Below are positions 18,473 through 27,754 of a DNA stretch of 64,000 bases, in pieces; position 1 is the stretch's first letter, and every line of letters starts with the position of its first letter. The stretch covers positions 43,058 through 107,057 of the forward strand of contig NZ_RYFV01000007.1 of the NCBI RefSeq assembly GCF_004104015.1, written 5' to 3'. Source of the stretch: Actinomyces oricola (lineage in GTDB: Bacteria > Actinomycetota > Actinomycetes > Actinomycetales > Actinomycetaceae). The notes beneath the pieces are model-generated. The model searched no databases. It was not told the DNA's origin and saw only the letters and a list, made by a program, of their open reading frames with translations. The position numbers and the translations under genes are program-made.

Positions 18473-19201
18473 GCTGGCGTCTCCCGCCAGGAGCTGCCGC
18501 TGGGCGTTGATTCCGGCGACAATGATGTTGATCTTGCTGTCCAGCCAGTCCGGTACCGACTGGACTGGCCACGCCGGAGGCGTCCCGGGCGCCGCGGGGT
18601 TGAAGCCGCTGTGGCCCGGAGAGCCCCCGGCGGGGACCGGGTCCAGGGCGGCCCCCGCCCAGGGGCAGGGCCCGGGGGTCGAGGGTGCGGCGGCGGGGTC
18701 GATCCCCTTCCGCCCCTTCCGCGAGGAGGCGCCCTTGAGGGCCTCGGCCATGGTGTGGGAGCCCAGCACCGTGTCGCCGACGAAGTCCAGGGCCAGAAGC
18801 GCCGCGGCGCGGTCGAGCCCACCGGACTCCAAGCTCCTGAGGGCGGCGCGGACCGCCGGAGTGAAGGACTGGTGCGCCCAGGGGACGGTCAGGAGGGTCT
18901 GGGCCAGGCCCGGATTGTCCTCCAGGAGGGCCCACAGTCTATCCGCGCAGGTGCGCAGGACCTGCGGCCAGGCCCCGGTGAGGTCACCGAGGTCGATCTG
19001 GGCGGCCAGACGGTCCAGGCAGGCGCGCAGCAGATCGTCGCGCGAGGAGATGGTCCGATACAGGGCGGGCGTCCCTACGCCCAGGTCCCGGGCAACACGC
19101 GCCAGCGTGAACGTGCCCACGCCAATGCGCAGCGCGGCGTCCACCGCATCGTCCCGGGTGAACCCGGGCTTGGGCCCGGAGGGGCGGAAGGCGCGTCTCA
19201 T
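18464..19201 (-). CDS. TetR/AcrR family regulator
   Basis: This 245-residue protein has an N-terminal helix-turn-helix (LARVARDLGVGTPALYRTISSRDDLL) and a TetR_C-like effector domain (CADRLWALLEDNPGLAQTLL). A Gly/Pro-rich stretch near residues 165-210 is probably disordered. It sits between two ABC systems, divergent from the fused pair and upstream of the FtsX-type pair, so it may regulate either. The ribosome-binding site is weak. Confidence 0.85.
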   Translation of the reverse strand: MRRAFRPSGPKPGFTRDDAVDAALRIGVGTFTLARVARDLGVGTPALYRTISSRDDLLRACLDRLAAQIDLGDLTGAWPQVLRTCADRLWALLEDNPGLAQTLLTVPWAHQSFTPAVRAALRSLESGGLDRAAALLALDFVGDTVLGSHTMAEALKGASSRKGRKGIDPAAAPSTPGPCPWAGAALDPVPAGGSPGHSGFNPAAPGTPPAWPVQSVPDWLDSKINIIVAGINAQRQLLAGDASTD

Positions 19202-19241
19202 GGACCCACGGTAGCGGCTAGGCAGACCACAACCTCTGTAG

Positions 19242-19260
19242 TAAGGTCAGCCTCACTCAA
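19242..19260 (+). promoter_or_regulatory. DtxR/IdeR-like iron box upstream of the fused ABC pair
   Basis: TAAGGTCAGCCTCACTCAA agrees with the DtxR consensus at 14 of 19 positions, including the GGT-AGCCT core. It lies in the 90-base gap between the TetR gene and the fused ABC transporter. Its position fits iron repression of the transporter. Confidence 0.55.
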
Positions 19261-19298
19261 TACTGAATGATGTTCATAGTTGCTGACGAGGTGTGTGT

Positions 19299-21206
19299 AT
19301 GGCTGTGCTTGAAGCGAACGCCCCTGATTCGCGCGCTGCCGGGGGACCGGCCGCCCCGAAGGATCCCGGCACCCAGAACGCCGACCACGAGCACGAGGAG
19401 AACAAGCGCAAGGCCGCCCAGGGGCAAGCCGCCATTAAGCGCCTCGGGGCCCCCGTGCACCGAAGGATGCTCATTGCCCAGGGGCTGGTCCTGATCTCCG
19501 GCGTCTTGTCCATCGCCCCCTATGTGGCCCTGGTCCAGCTCGGCGACCTCCTCCTGGAGGCTCACCGCGCCCACGCGGCGCCCGAGGCCGGGCGGGTCTG
19601 GCACATTGTCATGATGCTGGTCGGCGCCTATTCCACCCGACTCATGCTGCACTTCGTGGCCCTGCTCATCACGCACGTGGCCGACCTCGTCCTGCGCGAC
19701 AAACTGCGCCGCGACATTGTCGCCCGGCTCGCCGGAGCCCCCCTGTCCTGGTTCACCGCCTCAACCTCGGGGCTGGTGCGCAAGGCCGTCCAAGATGACA
19801 CCACCGCCGTTCACACCGTCATCGCCCATGGGCCCGTCGACCGGCTCAACGCCGTGGTCACCCCTGTGGCCCTGCTCGCCTACGCCTTCTGGGTCGATTG
19901 GCGCCTGGGCCTGCTGTCGGTGTCCACCATTGTGCTGTACATGGCGACCTACACGCTGAATCTGCGCGGCATGAACGCGAAAACCGTGGAGATGGACCGC
20001 AAGCTCGGCACCGTCTCCTCGACAATGGTCGAGTTCGTCTCCGGCATCTCAGTGGTCAAGGCCTTCGGCCGCACAGGCCGCGCCCACGCCGCCTACCTCG
20101 CGGCCGCCGACGATTTCTCCCGCTTCTACTGGAACTGGGCGCGGCCCCTGATCACCATAAGCTCCCTGGCCCTCGTCTGGGTGTCCGTTCCCGTGCTCCT
20201 CCTGGTCAACCTCGGCGGCGGGTACCTGCTCATCAGCGCCGGAGTGGTCACCCTGCCCCAGGTCCTGGCCACCACCCTCATCGCCCTGGTCCTGCCGAAC
20301 ACGGTCATGACCGTGGCCCTGGTGGCCTGGGCCTACCAGATGGCCGGGGCCGCGGCCCTGCGCCTGTGCAAGATCGTGGACACCCCCGTCCTGCCCGCCG
20401 CGATTCACCCGCGCTCGCCCCAGGGGGCCCGGGTCGAGATCGACTCCGTCAGCTACTCCTATGGCGACATCCTGGCCGTCGACGACGTGACTCTCACCCT
20501 GGAGCCCGGCACCGTCACCGCCCTACTCGGCCCCTCGGGCTCAGGTAAATCCACCCTGGCCTCCCTCATCGCCCGCTTCGCCGACCCGGATCGCGGAAGC
20601 GTGCGCATAGGCGGAGTGGACCTGCGCAAAATGGACCAGGGCACCCTGTACGGGACCATCTCCTTCGTGCTCCAAGACCCCCAGCTTCTGAGCGCCACAG
20701 TCCGCGAGAACATTGCCCTGGGGCGCCCCAACGCAACCCTGGAGGAGATCAGGGCCGCCGCCCGCATCGCCCGCATTGACGACGCCGTCATGGCGCTTCC
20801 CCAGGGCTACGACACCGTCATTGGTGCGGGAGCCTCCCTGTCCGGTGGGGAGTCCCAACGCGTGGCCATTGCCCGCGCAGTGCTGCTGGATACCCCCGTG
20901 CTCCTCATGGACGAGGCGACCGCCATGGCGGACCCCGAGTCCGAGGATGAGATCCAGCAGGCGCTGTCCGCCCTGGTACGGGGGCGCACAGTCCTCGTCA
21001 TCGCCCACCGGCCCGCCGCGATTCGCGGCGCGGACCGCATTGTGGTCATGGACCGCGGCCGCCTGGTCGCCTCCGGCACCCACGAGGAGCTGGTGGGCGA
21101 ACCCCACTACCAGGCCCTGCTGCGTCAGGGCCGCATTAACGACGGCGCTGAGGCACCCGGCACTGGGGCGCCCGGCACTGACCGAGCCGAGGAGGAGCAA
21201 CGATGA
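19299..21206 (+). CDS. ABC transporter, fused permease-ATPase (YbtP/IrtA-like)
   Basis: This 635-residue half transporter has a six-helix type IV exporter-fold membrane domain and a C-terminal ATPase with Walker [10 protein letters not shown] near residue 410 and signature LSGGESQR near 514. Pairs like this, in an exporter fold, import iron-siderophore complexes in YbtPQ and IrtAB; an upstream iron box supports that role. Unlike mycobacterial IrtA there is no siderophore-reductase domain. ATG 19299 is chosen over a GTG two codons earlier because ACGAGG is 7 bases upstream. Export of a small molecule is the alternative. Confidence 0.85.
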   Translation: MAVLEANAPDSRAAGGPAAPKDPGTQNADHEHEENKRKAAQGQAAIKRLGAPVHRRMLIAQGLVLISGVLSIAPYVALVQLGDLLLEAHRAHAAPEAGRVWHIVMMLVGAYSTRLMLHFVALLITHVADLVLRDKLRRDIVARLAGAPLSWFTASTSGLVRKAVQDDTTAVHTVIAHGPVDRLNAVVTPVALLAYAFWVDWRLGLLSVSTIVLYMATYTLNLRGMNAKTVEMDRKLGTVSSTMVEFVSGISVVKAFGRTGRAHAAYLAAADDFSRFYWNWARPLITISSLALVWVSVPVLLLVNLGGGYLLISAGVVTLPQVLATTLIALVLPNTVMTVALVAWAYQMAGAAALRLCKIVDTPVLPAAIHPRSPQGARVEIDSVSYSYGDILAVDDVTLTLEPGTVTALLGPSGSGKSTLASLIARFADPDRGSVRIGGVDLRKMDQGTLYGTISFVLQDPQLLSATVRENIALGRPNATLEEIRAAARIARIDDAVMALPQGYDTVIGAGASLSGGESQRVAIARAVLLDTPVLLMDEATAMADPESEDEIQQALSALVRGRTVLVIAHRPAAIRGADRIVVMDRGRLVASGTHEELVGEPHYQALLRQGRINDGAEAPGTGAPGTDRAEEEQR

Positions 21207-22984
21207 GCACCACCGCCCAGACGACCGCCGGGGGGCGGCGCCTGTCCCTGCTGCGGCGCTATAAGCGCCTCATGGGGCCACCGGCGTGGCGACGGATGCT
21301 GACCGGCCTGATTCTGGGGGCCATCGCCGGCGCCTTCACCGGGCTCGCCCTGGTAGTGCTGCTGCCCGCCTCCGTCGCCCTGGCCTCCGGGCAGCCCTGC
21401 TGGGGGCTGGACCTGGGGGGCTGGATGGTGGTCCTGGCCGCCTGCACCGTGATCACCACCGTGTGCGACTTCTACGGCCAGCGGGTGGTCATGCTGGGGG
21501 CCCTGGGATTCATGCACGACGTCCACCACGCCATTGGCGGCCGAGTGGCCCGGGTGCCACTGCGCTGGTTCACCGCGGAGTCTGCCGGGACCATGTCCCG
21601 GGCGGTCACCCAGGAGATGGTCCACCTGGCGGAGTCCGTGGCCCACTTTCAGTTCCGGCTGTTCTCGCAGGTGGCCGGCTGCGCCGTCATCTGGGCCGCC
21701 TCCTGGGCCTGGGACTGGCGCCTGGGGCTTCTGCTCACCATAGCCGCCCCACTGCTGGCCCTCTTCCTGCGCTGGTCGCGCAGCCTGGTCAATCACGGCA
21801 AGTCGCTCATCGAGCCCGCCGAGCAGGCGCTGGCCGCCCGCGTTGTCGAGTTCGCCCGCTGCCAGGGCGCTCTGCGCTCCTGCCACGCGGGCTCCGACTA
21901 CCGCCAGCTCACCGACGCCTTTAATGCCAGTGCCCGCGCCTCGCACCGCGCCCTGTGGTGGGAGTCCGCCGGCAACCTCCTGTCCGGGGTGTTCACCCAG
22001 ATCATTATTGTCGCCATGATCGTCCTGACCGCGGCCCTGTCCCTCTCCGGGGCGCTGGAGCCCCTGCCGGCCATTGCCACCATTGGCATGTGCCTGCGCT
22101 TCACCACCATGCTGGAGGACATTGGCGCCCTGTCCCTGGGCATGGAAGAGCGCCGTCAGATGATGAACCACCTCGACACGGTCATGGACGCCGAACTCCT
22201 GCCCACCCCCGAGGCCTCCGCCCCCCTGAGCCGGCCGGGCGCCGTCGAGCTCGACGACGTCGTCTTCGGGTACCGCCCGGGGGTGCCGGTGCTGCGCGGC
22301 GTGTCCCTGTCAGTGCCCGCGCGGTCCATGTGCGCCATTGTCGGCCCCTCGGGATGCGGCAAGACCACTATTGCCAGGCTCGTCGCCCGCTTCTGGGACG
22401 TCGGGGCCGGTGCGGTGCGTGTAAGCGGGGCGGACGTGCGCGAGTTGCGCACCGAGGACCTCATGGACCAGCTCTCCATGGTCTTCCAGGACGTCTACCT
22501 CTTCGACGACACCCTGGAGGCCAATATCCGTATTGGGGACGTCAACGCCACCGACGAGCAGGTGCGCCGTGCCGCCGACCTGGCCGGTGTCACCGAGATC
22601 GTCAACCGCCTCCCCGAGGGATGGAACACCCGCGTCGGGGAAGGGGGTCGGGCTCTGTCCGGCGGCGAGCGCCAGCGCATCTCCATTGCCCGGGCCCTGC
22701 TCAAGCGCGCCCCCATTGTCCTGCTCGACGAAGTCACCAGCGCCCTGGACGCGGAGAACGAGGCCAATATTGTCGCCGCCATGAGGGAGCTGCGGCGCAC
22801 CTCCACGCTTATCGTCATCGCCCACAAGCTGGAGACCATTGCGGCCGCCGACCAGGTTGTGGTCCTGGGCGCCGAGGGGCGCGTGGCCCAGCGGGGCCGG
22901 CACGCCGACCTGGTCGAGATCCCCGGCCCCTACCGCGATTTCTGGGAGTGCCGCAGCCGCGCCCAGGGCTGGGCGCTGGTCTGA
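21203..22984 (+). CDS. ABC transporter, fused permease-ATPase (YbtQ/IrtB-like)
   Basis: This is the 593-residue second half of the heterodimeric transporter. Six membrane helices precede an ATPase with Walker A GPSGCGKTT near residue 381, signature LSGGERQR near 486 and Walker B IVLLDEVTSALD. Its ATG overlaps the stop of the first half (ATGA), which couples their translation. The inferred role, import of ferric siderophore at low iron, rests on the pair architecture and the DtxR-like box. Confidence 0.87.
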   Translation: MSTTAQTTAGGRRLSLLRRYKRLMGPPAWRRMLTGLILGAIAGAFTGLALVVLLPASVALASGQPCWGLDLGGWMVVLAACTVITTVCDFYGQRVVMLGALGFMHDVHHAIGGRVARVPLRWFTAESAGTMSRAVTQEMVHLAESVAHFQFRLFSQVAGCAVIWAASWAWDWRLGLLLTIAAPLLALFLRWSRSLVNHGKSLIEPAEQALAARVVEFARCQGALRSCHAGSDYRQLTDAFNASARASHRALWWESAGNLLSGVFTQIIIVAMIVLTAALSLSGALEPLPAIATIGMCLRFTTMLEDIGALSLGMEERRQMMNHLDTVMDAELLPTPEASAPLSRPGAVELDDVVFGYRPGVPVLRGVSLSVPARSMCAIVGPSGCGKTTIARLVARFWDVGAGAVRVSGADVRELRTEDLMDQLSMVFQDVYLFDDTLEANIRIGDVNATDEQVRRAADLAGVTEIVNRLPEGWNTRVGEGGRALSGGERQRISIARALLKRAPIVLLDEVTSALDAENEANIVAAMRELRRTSTLIVIAHKLETIAAADQVVVLGAEGRVAQRGRHADLVEIPGPYRDFWECRSRAQGWALV

Positions 22985-23034
22985 GGCCGGGCGCTCACGC
23001 CTCGACGACGTCGTGGCCACTGGGCCCGGCCCGC

Positions 23035-25092
23035 TCAAGGGCGAGCGATCAGGCGCACTTGCGTCGCCTTAATGACGGCGCGCAACTCCCGGCCCGCCCG
23101 TACCCCGAGTTCGGCGGCCGCCGCCGGGGTGATGAGCGCCCGCAGGTGCTGGCCGTCCCCGAGGGCCAGCACCACCGACACCAGGCCATTGGCGCTGGTG
23201 GTCTCCACCACGCGCGCCTCCAGAGTGTTGCGGGGACTGCCCGGTCCGGCCCGCTCGTAGAGCGCAACCGCGGCCGGGGCCAGCAGCGCGACTGCTTGCG
23301 CCCCCGGTGACAGTTCTTGGACAGGGGCCGCCATGAGGCGGGTCCCGTCGCCCAGGACCAGGGCGGGAGCGGCGGGGGAACCGTCCAGGGTCCCATGGAG
23401 CATGGTGGTGCCGGTCAGCTCGGCGGTGAAGGGGGAGACCGGGGTGGACAGCACCTGGGCCGCCGGGCCGGACTCCACCACCCTCCCGTCATCCAGGACA
23501 GCGACATCATCGGCCAGGGCCGCCACATCGGCCACGTCATGGGTGACGAGCATCACCGTCAGCCCCTCCTGGGCGGCCCGGTGCGCAACCAGGGCCCGCA
23601 TCCGCTGACGGGCGGTGACGTCCAGGGCGGCCATGGGTTCGTCAAGCACCAGGACGCTCGGGGATGTCGCCAGCGCCCGGGCCAGGGCCACGCGGGCGCC
23701 CTGTCCGCCCGAGAGCGCCGAGCCGGGCCGGCGGGCCAGATGGGAGGCGCCCACGGCCTCCAACTCACGGCGGGCGCGCGCCCGCGCCCGCCGGCGCCCC
23801 GCCCCCTGGCAGCGGGGCCCGAAAGCAACATTGTCCATGACGGACATGTGGTCGAAGATCCCGGGGCTCTGCGAGAGCAGGGCCACGGAGCGCCGGCCCG
23901 CGGGCACGAAGACGCCCGGCCCATCGAGAACCCGCCCGCCCACGCGCACCTGACCGCCCTCGGCGTCCAGGAGCCCGGCCAGGACCGCGCAGACGGTGGA
24001 CTTCCCCGAGCCGTTAGGGCCGATCAGCGCCAGAGTGCGTCCGGCGGCCACCGTCAACTCCACGGCCACACCGCGCTCCCGGGAGTTGAAGGACAGGTGC
24101 ACCTCCTGGCCCCGGGCCCCCCCGGTGGCATCGGCGGCCGTGCCCAGCGGCGGGGCCCACGCCGCGCCGTCGGGCTCATGGGCGGGGTGGGCCTGCGCGC
24201 CATCGCCCACGGCGGCCGATTCGGGGGCGCCGGCATTGCCGCCGGCCCGGTCGGCGCGGCGCACCAGTGCGCCCCAGTCGACGGTGGTGGCGCCCACCAC
24301 CAGGAAGGACAGGGCAATGAGCACCACCGCCAGCGCCAGGGAGATGGCGGTGTCATTCTCCCGCTGCAGGTAGATGGCCAGCGGCATGGTGCGGGTGACC
24401 CCCTCCCGGGAGCCGGCGAAGGCGATGGTCGCCCCGAACTCGCCCAGGGCGCGCCCCAGGGCCAGCGCGGTGCCCCGCGCCAGCGCCGGTCCCACCAGCG
24501 GCAGGGTGATGCGCGTGAGCACTCTCCACGGCCCGGCCCCCAGGGTCCGGGCAATGGTTTCGCAGCGGGTGTCCCGGCTGCGCAGCGCCGCCTCCAAGGT
24601 GACCACCAGATAGGGCATGGACACGAAGACCTGGGCGATGACCACAGCGGCGGTCGAGAAGGCGATGGAGATGCCCCAGGCGTCCAAATGCGCCCCGAGA
24701 ACCCCTTTCTTACCCAGTGTGGACAGCAGGGCAATACCGGCCACGACCGGGGGCATGGTCATGGGTAGGACGGCCAGAATCCGCCCCACGCGCACTCCGG
24801 GCCACTGCCGGGCCAGCAGCAGGGCCAAGGGGACGCCCAGAGCCACGCAGATGACGGTGGATACCAGGCAGGTGCGCAGGGACAGTCCCAGGGCCAGGCG
24901 GGCGGAGTCGGAGGCCAGGAGCCTCGGCAGCTCGCCCCAGGCGACTCGGGTGCCCAGGCCGGCGATGGGCACGACAATGGCGCAGGCCCCCACAAGAGCC
25001 AAGACCACCACGGGCACGGGCAGGGGGGCGTGAGCAACCCGCGAGCGCCTGGAGGCGCCGGCGGGCCGCCGCGAGGCGGGCGCGGTACTCAC
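23035..25092 (-). CDS. Molybdate ABC transporter, permease ModB fused to ATPase ModC
   Basis: One 685-residue chain carries the whole membrane and ATPase part of a molybdate importer. Residues about 20-300 form a ModB permease with an EAA-type loop (TIARTLGAGPWRVLTRITLP). After a 60-residue linker comes a ModC ATPase with GPNGSGKST, LSGGQGAR and VLVLDEPMAALD, and a C-terminal Mop-like molybdate-binding tail. The GTG at 25092 follows the modA stop by 34 bases; the open frame continues upstream only through modA. It supplies molybdenum for the cofactor genes nearby. Confidence 0.9.
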   Translation of the reverse strand: MSTAPASRRPAGASRRSRVAHAPLPVPVVVLALVGACAIVVPIAGLGTRVAWGELPRLLASDSARLALGLSLRTCLVSTVICVALGVPLALLLARQWPGVRVGRILAVLPMTMPPVVAGIALLSTLGKKGVLGAHLDAWGISIAFSTAAVVIAQVFVSMPYLVVTLEAALRSRDTRCETIARTLGAGPWRVLTRITLPLVGPALARGTALALGRALGEFGATIAFAGSREGVTRTMPLAIYLQRENDTAISLALAVVLIALSFLVVGATTVDWGALVRRADRAGGNAGAPESAAVGDGAQAHPAHEPDGAAWAPPLGTAADATGGARGQEVHLSFNSRERGVAVELTVAAGRTLALIGPNGSGKSTVCAVLAGLLDAEGGQVRVGGRVLDGPGVFVPAGRRSVALLSQSPGIFDHMSVMDNVAFGPRCQGAGRRRARARARRELEAVGASHLARRPGSALSGGQGARVALARALATSPSVLVLDEPMAALDVTARQRMRALVAHRAAQEGLTVMLVTHDVADVAALADDVAVLDDGRVVESGPAAQVLSTPVSPFTAELTGTTMLHGTLDGSPAAPALVLGDGTRLMAAPVQELSPGAQAVALLAPAAVALYERAGPGSPRNTLEARVVETTSANGLVSVVLALGDGQHLRALITPAAAAELGVRAGRELRAVIKATQVRLIARP

Positions 25093-25126
25093 TCGCAGGT
25101 CTACCGCAACTAGCCGTGAGCCGGCA

Positions 25127-25975
25127 TCACTGGCCGGTGGGGGAGGCGGTGGTGCTCGGAGTCGCCCCGGCGCCTGGAGCACCGAAGCCGTGGGTGTCGA
25201 GGATGGCCCGGCCCTTGTCACTGAGGATGTAGTCAATGAAGGCTTGGGCGGCGGCGGTGTTCTGCGCACCCGAGGTGATAGCGATCGGGTAGTGGTTGAT
25301 GACGCCGCCATTGGGGATGGAGATCTCCTCCACGCCGGTGGCTGCGGCGGCGTCGGTGGTGTAGACGATCCCGGCGTCGGCCTCACCGGATTCGACTTTG
25401 CCGCGCACGTCGGTGACCTTCTGCTCCTCTGAGACGGGGTTCAGGGTCACGCCCAGGGCGGTGGCGAGCTTTTCAGTGGCCTCGCCGCAGGGGACTTCCG
25501 GGGCGCAGATGACCAGGTCGGCGCCATCGAGGGAGGAGTCCAGGCCGGTGATGCCGGCCGGGTTGCCCTTGGGGACAATGAGCGTGAGCGTGTTGGTGGC
25601 GAATTCGGTCTGCTCGCCCACCAGGGACTGGTTGGCGGCGTCGGTCATGGTGGAGTTGTTGGCGGTGGCCAGCACATCAGCGGCGTCACCGTTGGCCAGA
25701 GCGGTGACAAGGTCCTGGGAGCCCAGGAAGTTGAAGGTGATGGTCAGATCCGGGTTGTCCTCTTTGACGCCCTGAGCGATCTCCTCGAAGGCCCCCTGGA
25801 GGGAGGCGGCGGCGAAGACAGTGAGCTCCCCGGAGACCGGCCCAGCGGCCGACGCCGAGGAACCGGCCTCGGCGGTGCTTGAGCCGGATGTGGAGGAGGT
25901 GCCTGAGCAGGCAGCCAGGGAGAAGAGCGGGACGAGGGCGATGGCGGCCAGTAATCTCCGCTGTCGCGTGAGCAT
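25127..25975 (-). CDS. modA: Molybdate-binding lipoprotein ModA
   Basis: This is a 282-residue extracytoplasmic binding protein. It has an Arg-rich signal peptide and a lipobox LAAC with the lipidated Cys at residue 23, then a Ser-rich linker. The mature domain starts LTVFAAASLQGAFEEIA, the ModA oxyanion-binding motif, and ends IDYILSDKGRAIL. AAGGAG lies 8 bases before the ATG. It delivers molybdate to the fused ModBC protein encoded next and sits directly after the nitrate reductase operon. Confidence 0.94.
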   Translation of the reverse strand: MLTRQRRLLAAIALVPLFSLAACSGTSSTSGSSTAEAGSSASAAGPVSGELTVFAAASLQGAFEEIAQGVKEDNPDLTITFNFLGSQDLVTALANGDAADVLATANNSTMTDAANQSLVGEQTEFATNTLTLIVPKGNPAGITGLDSSLDGADLVICAPEVPCGEATEKLATALGVTLNPVSEEQKVTDVRGKVESGEADAGIVYTTDAAAATGVEEISIPNGGVINHYPIAITSGAQNTAAAQAFIDYILSDKGRAILDTHGFGAPGAGATPSTTASPTGQ

Positions 25976-26065
25976 GATGAGATCTCCTTGTCGGTTCGCA
26001 GGCGTTTGCGAGGCCGGGGCGCGGCTTCGGGTCAGCAGGCGCACCGGCCCCCCGGGAGTTTCCGC

Positions 26066-26093
26066 TGCCCGGCGACGACCCCGCCGTCGGGCA
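26066..26093 (-). terminator. Hairpin between narI and modA
   Basis: TGCCCGGCGACG can pair with CGCCGTCGGGCA over 12 positions with one wobble and one mismatch, around a 4-base loop. It lies 85 bases after the narI stop and 90 bases before the modA start. It may terminate the nar operon or fold in the modA leader; the gap holds no gene. Confidence 0.5.
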
Positions 26094-26177
26094 ACGGCTC
26101 CACCATTGACGATACCGAGCCCACGCGCCGCCTGTGCCCGTATCGCCCCAGTTCGCCGAGGAGAATGAGGAGTGCGC

Positions 26178-26999
26178 TTAGGCTCCTGCCGATGGCGACA
26201 CGTCATCGATTCCCAGGTTCCCGGTGCCCTGGGTGCGCACTGGTTCCCAGCCGCGGCGCGGGCGCGCCGTTGCCGTGGCCGACGGCCGGGAGCGGTAGAC
26301 GACGTAGGGCCGGGTCACGTAGCCCACGGGGGCCGAGACGGCGTGCACCAGGCGGGTGAAGGGCCAGATGGCCAACAGCAGCAGGCCGGCCACAATGTGC
26401 AGCTTGAAGGCCAGGGGCACCTGCGTCATGAGCGCGGGATCCGGTCGGAGGGTGAACAGTGAGCGGAACCAGGGGCTAATGGTCACGCGATAGTCGTAGC
26501 CGTGGCCCTCGGCGCCCAGGAGCTGGGTGCTCACAGTCGCCCAGGCGCCCAGGGCGATGGGTACCAGCAGTAGGGCGTACATGATCTTGTCGTTGCGCGT
26601 GGTGGCCAGGCGCACCGACTTGACCACGATGCGCCGATAGAGCAGGCCCGCCAGCCCCACAATGGTCATGGTCGCCGCCACCAGCCCCAGGGACACCGCC
26701 CCCAGGTGGTACATGTGCTCGGTGACCCCCACCGCCTCGGTCCAGGTATTGGGGATGAGCAGGCCGACGACGTGCCCGCCGGCCACCATGAGGATGCCCA
26801 GGTGGAACAGGGGCGAGGCCCAGCGCAGGATCCGAGACTCGTTCCACTGCGACGAGCGGCTCGTCCACCCGAACTGGTCGGTGCGCCAGCGCCACACCAG
26901 CCCCGCCACCAGCAGCAGGAAGCAGGCGTAGGGCAGGGCCACCCACACGAAGAGCTGTTCGAAGGTGCTCATAACGCTCATAGCGCTCATAACGCTCAT
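26178..26999 (-). CDS. narI: Respiratory nitrate reductase, gamma subunit NarI
   Basis: This is the membrane cytochrome b subunit that takes electrons from menaquinol and passes them to NarH. The 273-residue protein has five membrane segments, and histidines in GGHVVG, EHMYHLG, FKLHIVAG and RLVHAV fit the two haem b sites. The first ATG overlaps the narJ stop (ATGA) and has AGGAGG before it. Three more in-frame ATGs follow at 9-base steps, so later starts are possible. Confidence 0.95.
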   Translation of the reverse strand: MSVMSAMSVMSTFEQLFVWVALPYACFLLLVAGLVWRWRTDQFGWTSRSSQWNESRILRWASPLFHLGILMVAGGHVVGLLIPNTWTEAVGVTEHMYHLGAVSLGLVAATMTIVGLAGLLYRRIVVKSVRLATTRNDKIMYALLLVPIALGAWATVSTQLLGAEGHGYDYRVTISPWFRSLFTLRPDPALMTQVPLAFKLHIVAGLLLLAIWPFTRLVHAVSAPVGYVTRPYVVYRSRPSATATARPRRGWEPVRTQGTGNLGIDDVSPSAGA

Positions 27000-27002
27000 A
27001 AC
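26967..27002. repeat. 9-bp tandem repeat spanning the narI start, four copies
   Basis: Four GCTCATAAC units (one with a single change) give, on the coding strand, four successive ATG-AGC codon pairs. The peptide begins MSVMSAMSVMS. Each unit offers an in-frame start codon, and gain or loss of a unit would keep the frame. Confidence 0.85.
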
Positions 27003-27754
27003 AGGGCCTCCTGTGCGATTGGGGCGGCAATGGCGGCGGGCCGGCGCCCGGCCGGGGCCGGCGCGGTCTGACCATGAGCGGCGGGCACGGTGGGGAAGGG
27101 GAGGACGTCGGTGACGCCGACGAGCTCGGTGGGCGGCCCGGCCGCCACCAGGGCCCGGATGCGCTCGGCCATGGCCGCGTCAATGGCCGGCAGGGTCATG
27201 GAGACCACCTGGACCAGATGGGTGTAGGGGGAGGAGGCGTCCACCAGGGCGCTGCGCAGCACTTCAATGCCCTCCCGGTGGCTGGCCAGCAGGGCCTGGG
27301 CGACCTCCTCCCCGCTGCGGGCGGACAGCTCCAGGACCACCGGAAGGTAGTCGGGCAGCTCCTCAGCGGCCAACTCCCAGCCCGCGGCCGCCAGGGTCTG
27401 CTTGAAAGCCAGCAGGGCGGCACCCCGCTGCCTGGTGTCCCCCACCGCGTAGTAGCTCAGGTACAGGCAGCAGCGCCGCTGCCTGTCGAAGACATCGACG
27501 TAGTGCTCGGCCATGGCCCGGGCCCCCCGCCGGCGGGCGACCGAAATGAACTCCTCCAGGGGCCCGGCCACCGGGGCGGGCAGGCCCTCCAGTACCGCGG
27601 CGACGGCCCCCAGGCGCTGGTCGAAGCCCCCGTCCTCATCGGGATAGTCCAGGAGCAGGGAGGCGCACATGTGCACCACCGCCCGCTGCTCGGTGCTGAG
27701 TTCAACCGGTTGGGGCGGGTCCAGAGGGCGCGGGGTGCGCACGAAGGAGACCAT
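26996..27754 (-). CDS. narJ: Nitrate reductase assembly chaperone NarJ
   Basis: NarJ binds apo-NarG and helps insert the molybdenum cofactor before membrane attachment. The 252-residue protein shows the family core LLLDYPDE, FDRQRRCCLYLSYYAVGDTRQRG and ELPDYLPVVLELSA. Its C-terminal 30 residues are Ala/Pro-rich. The gene overlaps narH and narI at its two ends by one to four bases, as expected inside the nar operon. Confidence 0.94.
   Translation of the reverse strand: MVSFVRTPRPLDPPQPVELSTEQRAVVHMCASLLLDYPDEDGGFDQRLGAVAAVLEGLPAPVAGPLEEFISVARRRGARAMAEHYVDVFDRQRRCCLYLSYYAVGDTRQRGAALLAFKQTLAAAGWELAAEELPDYLPVVLELSARSGEEVAQALLASHREGIEVLRSALVDASSPYTHLVQVVSMTLPAIDAAMAERIRALVAAGPPTELVGVTDVLPFPTVPAAHGQTAPAPAGRRPAAIAAPIAQEALL

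Noticed and set aside
25976..26177. Molybdenum cofactor riboswitch in the modA leader
   Set aside because: A long hairpin is present, but I could not place the conserved Moco-motif stems and loops. A covariance-model search would decide.
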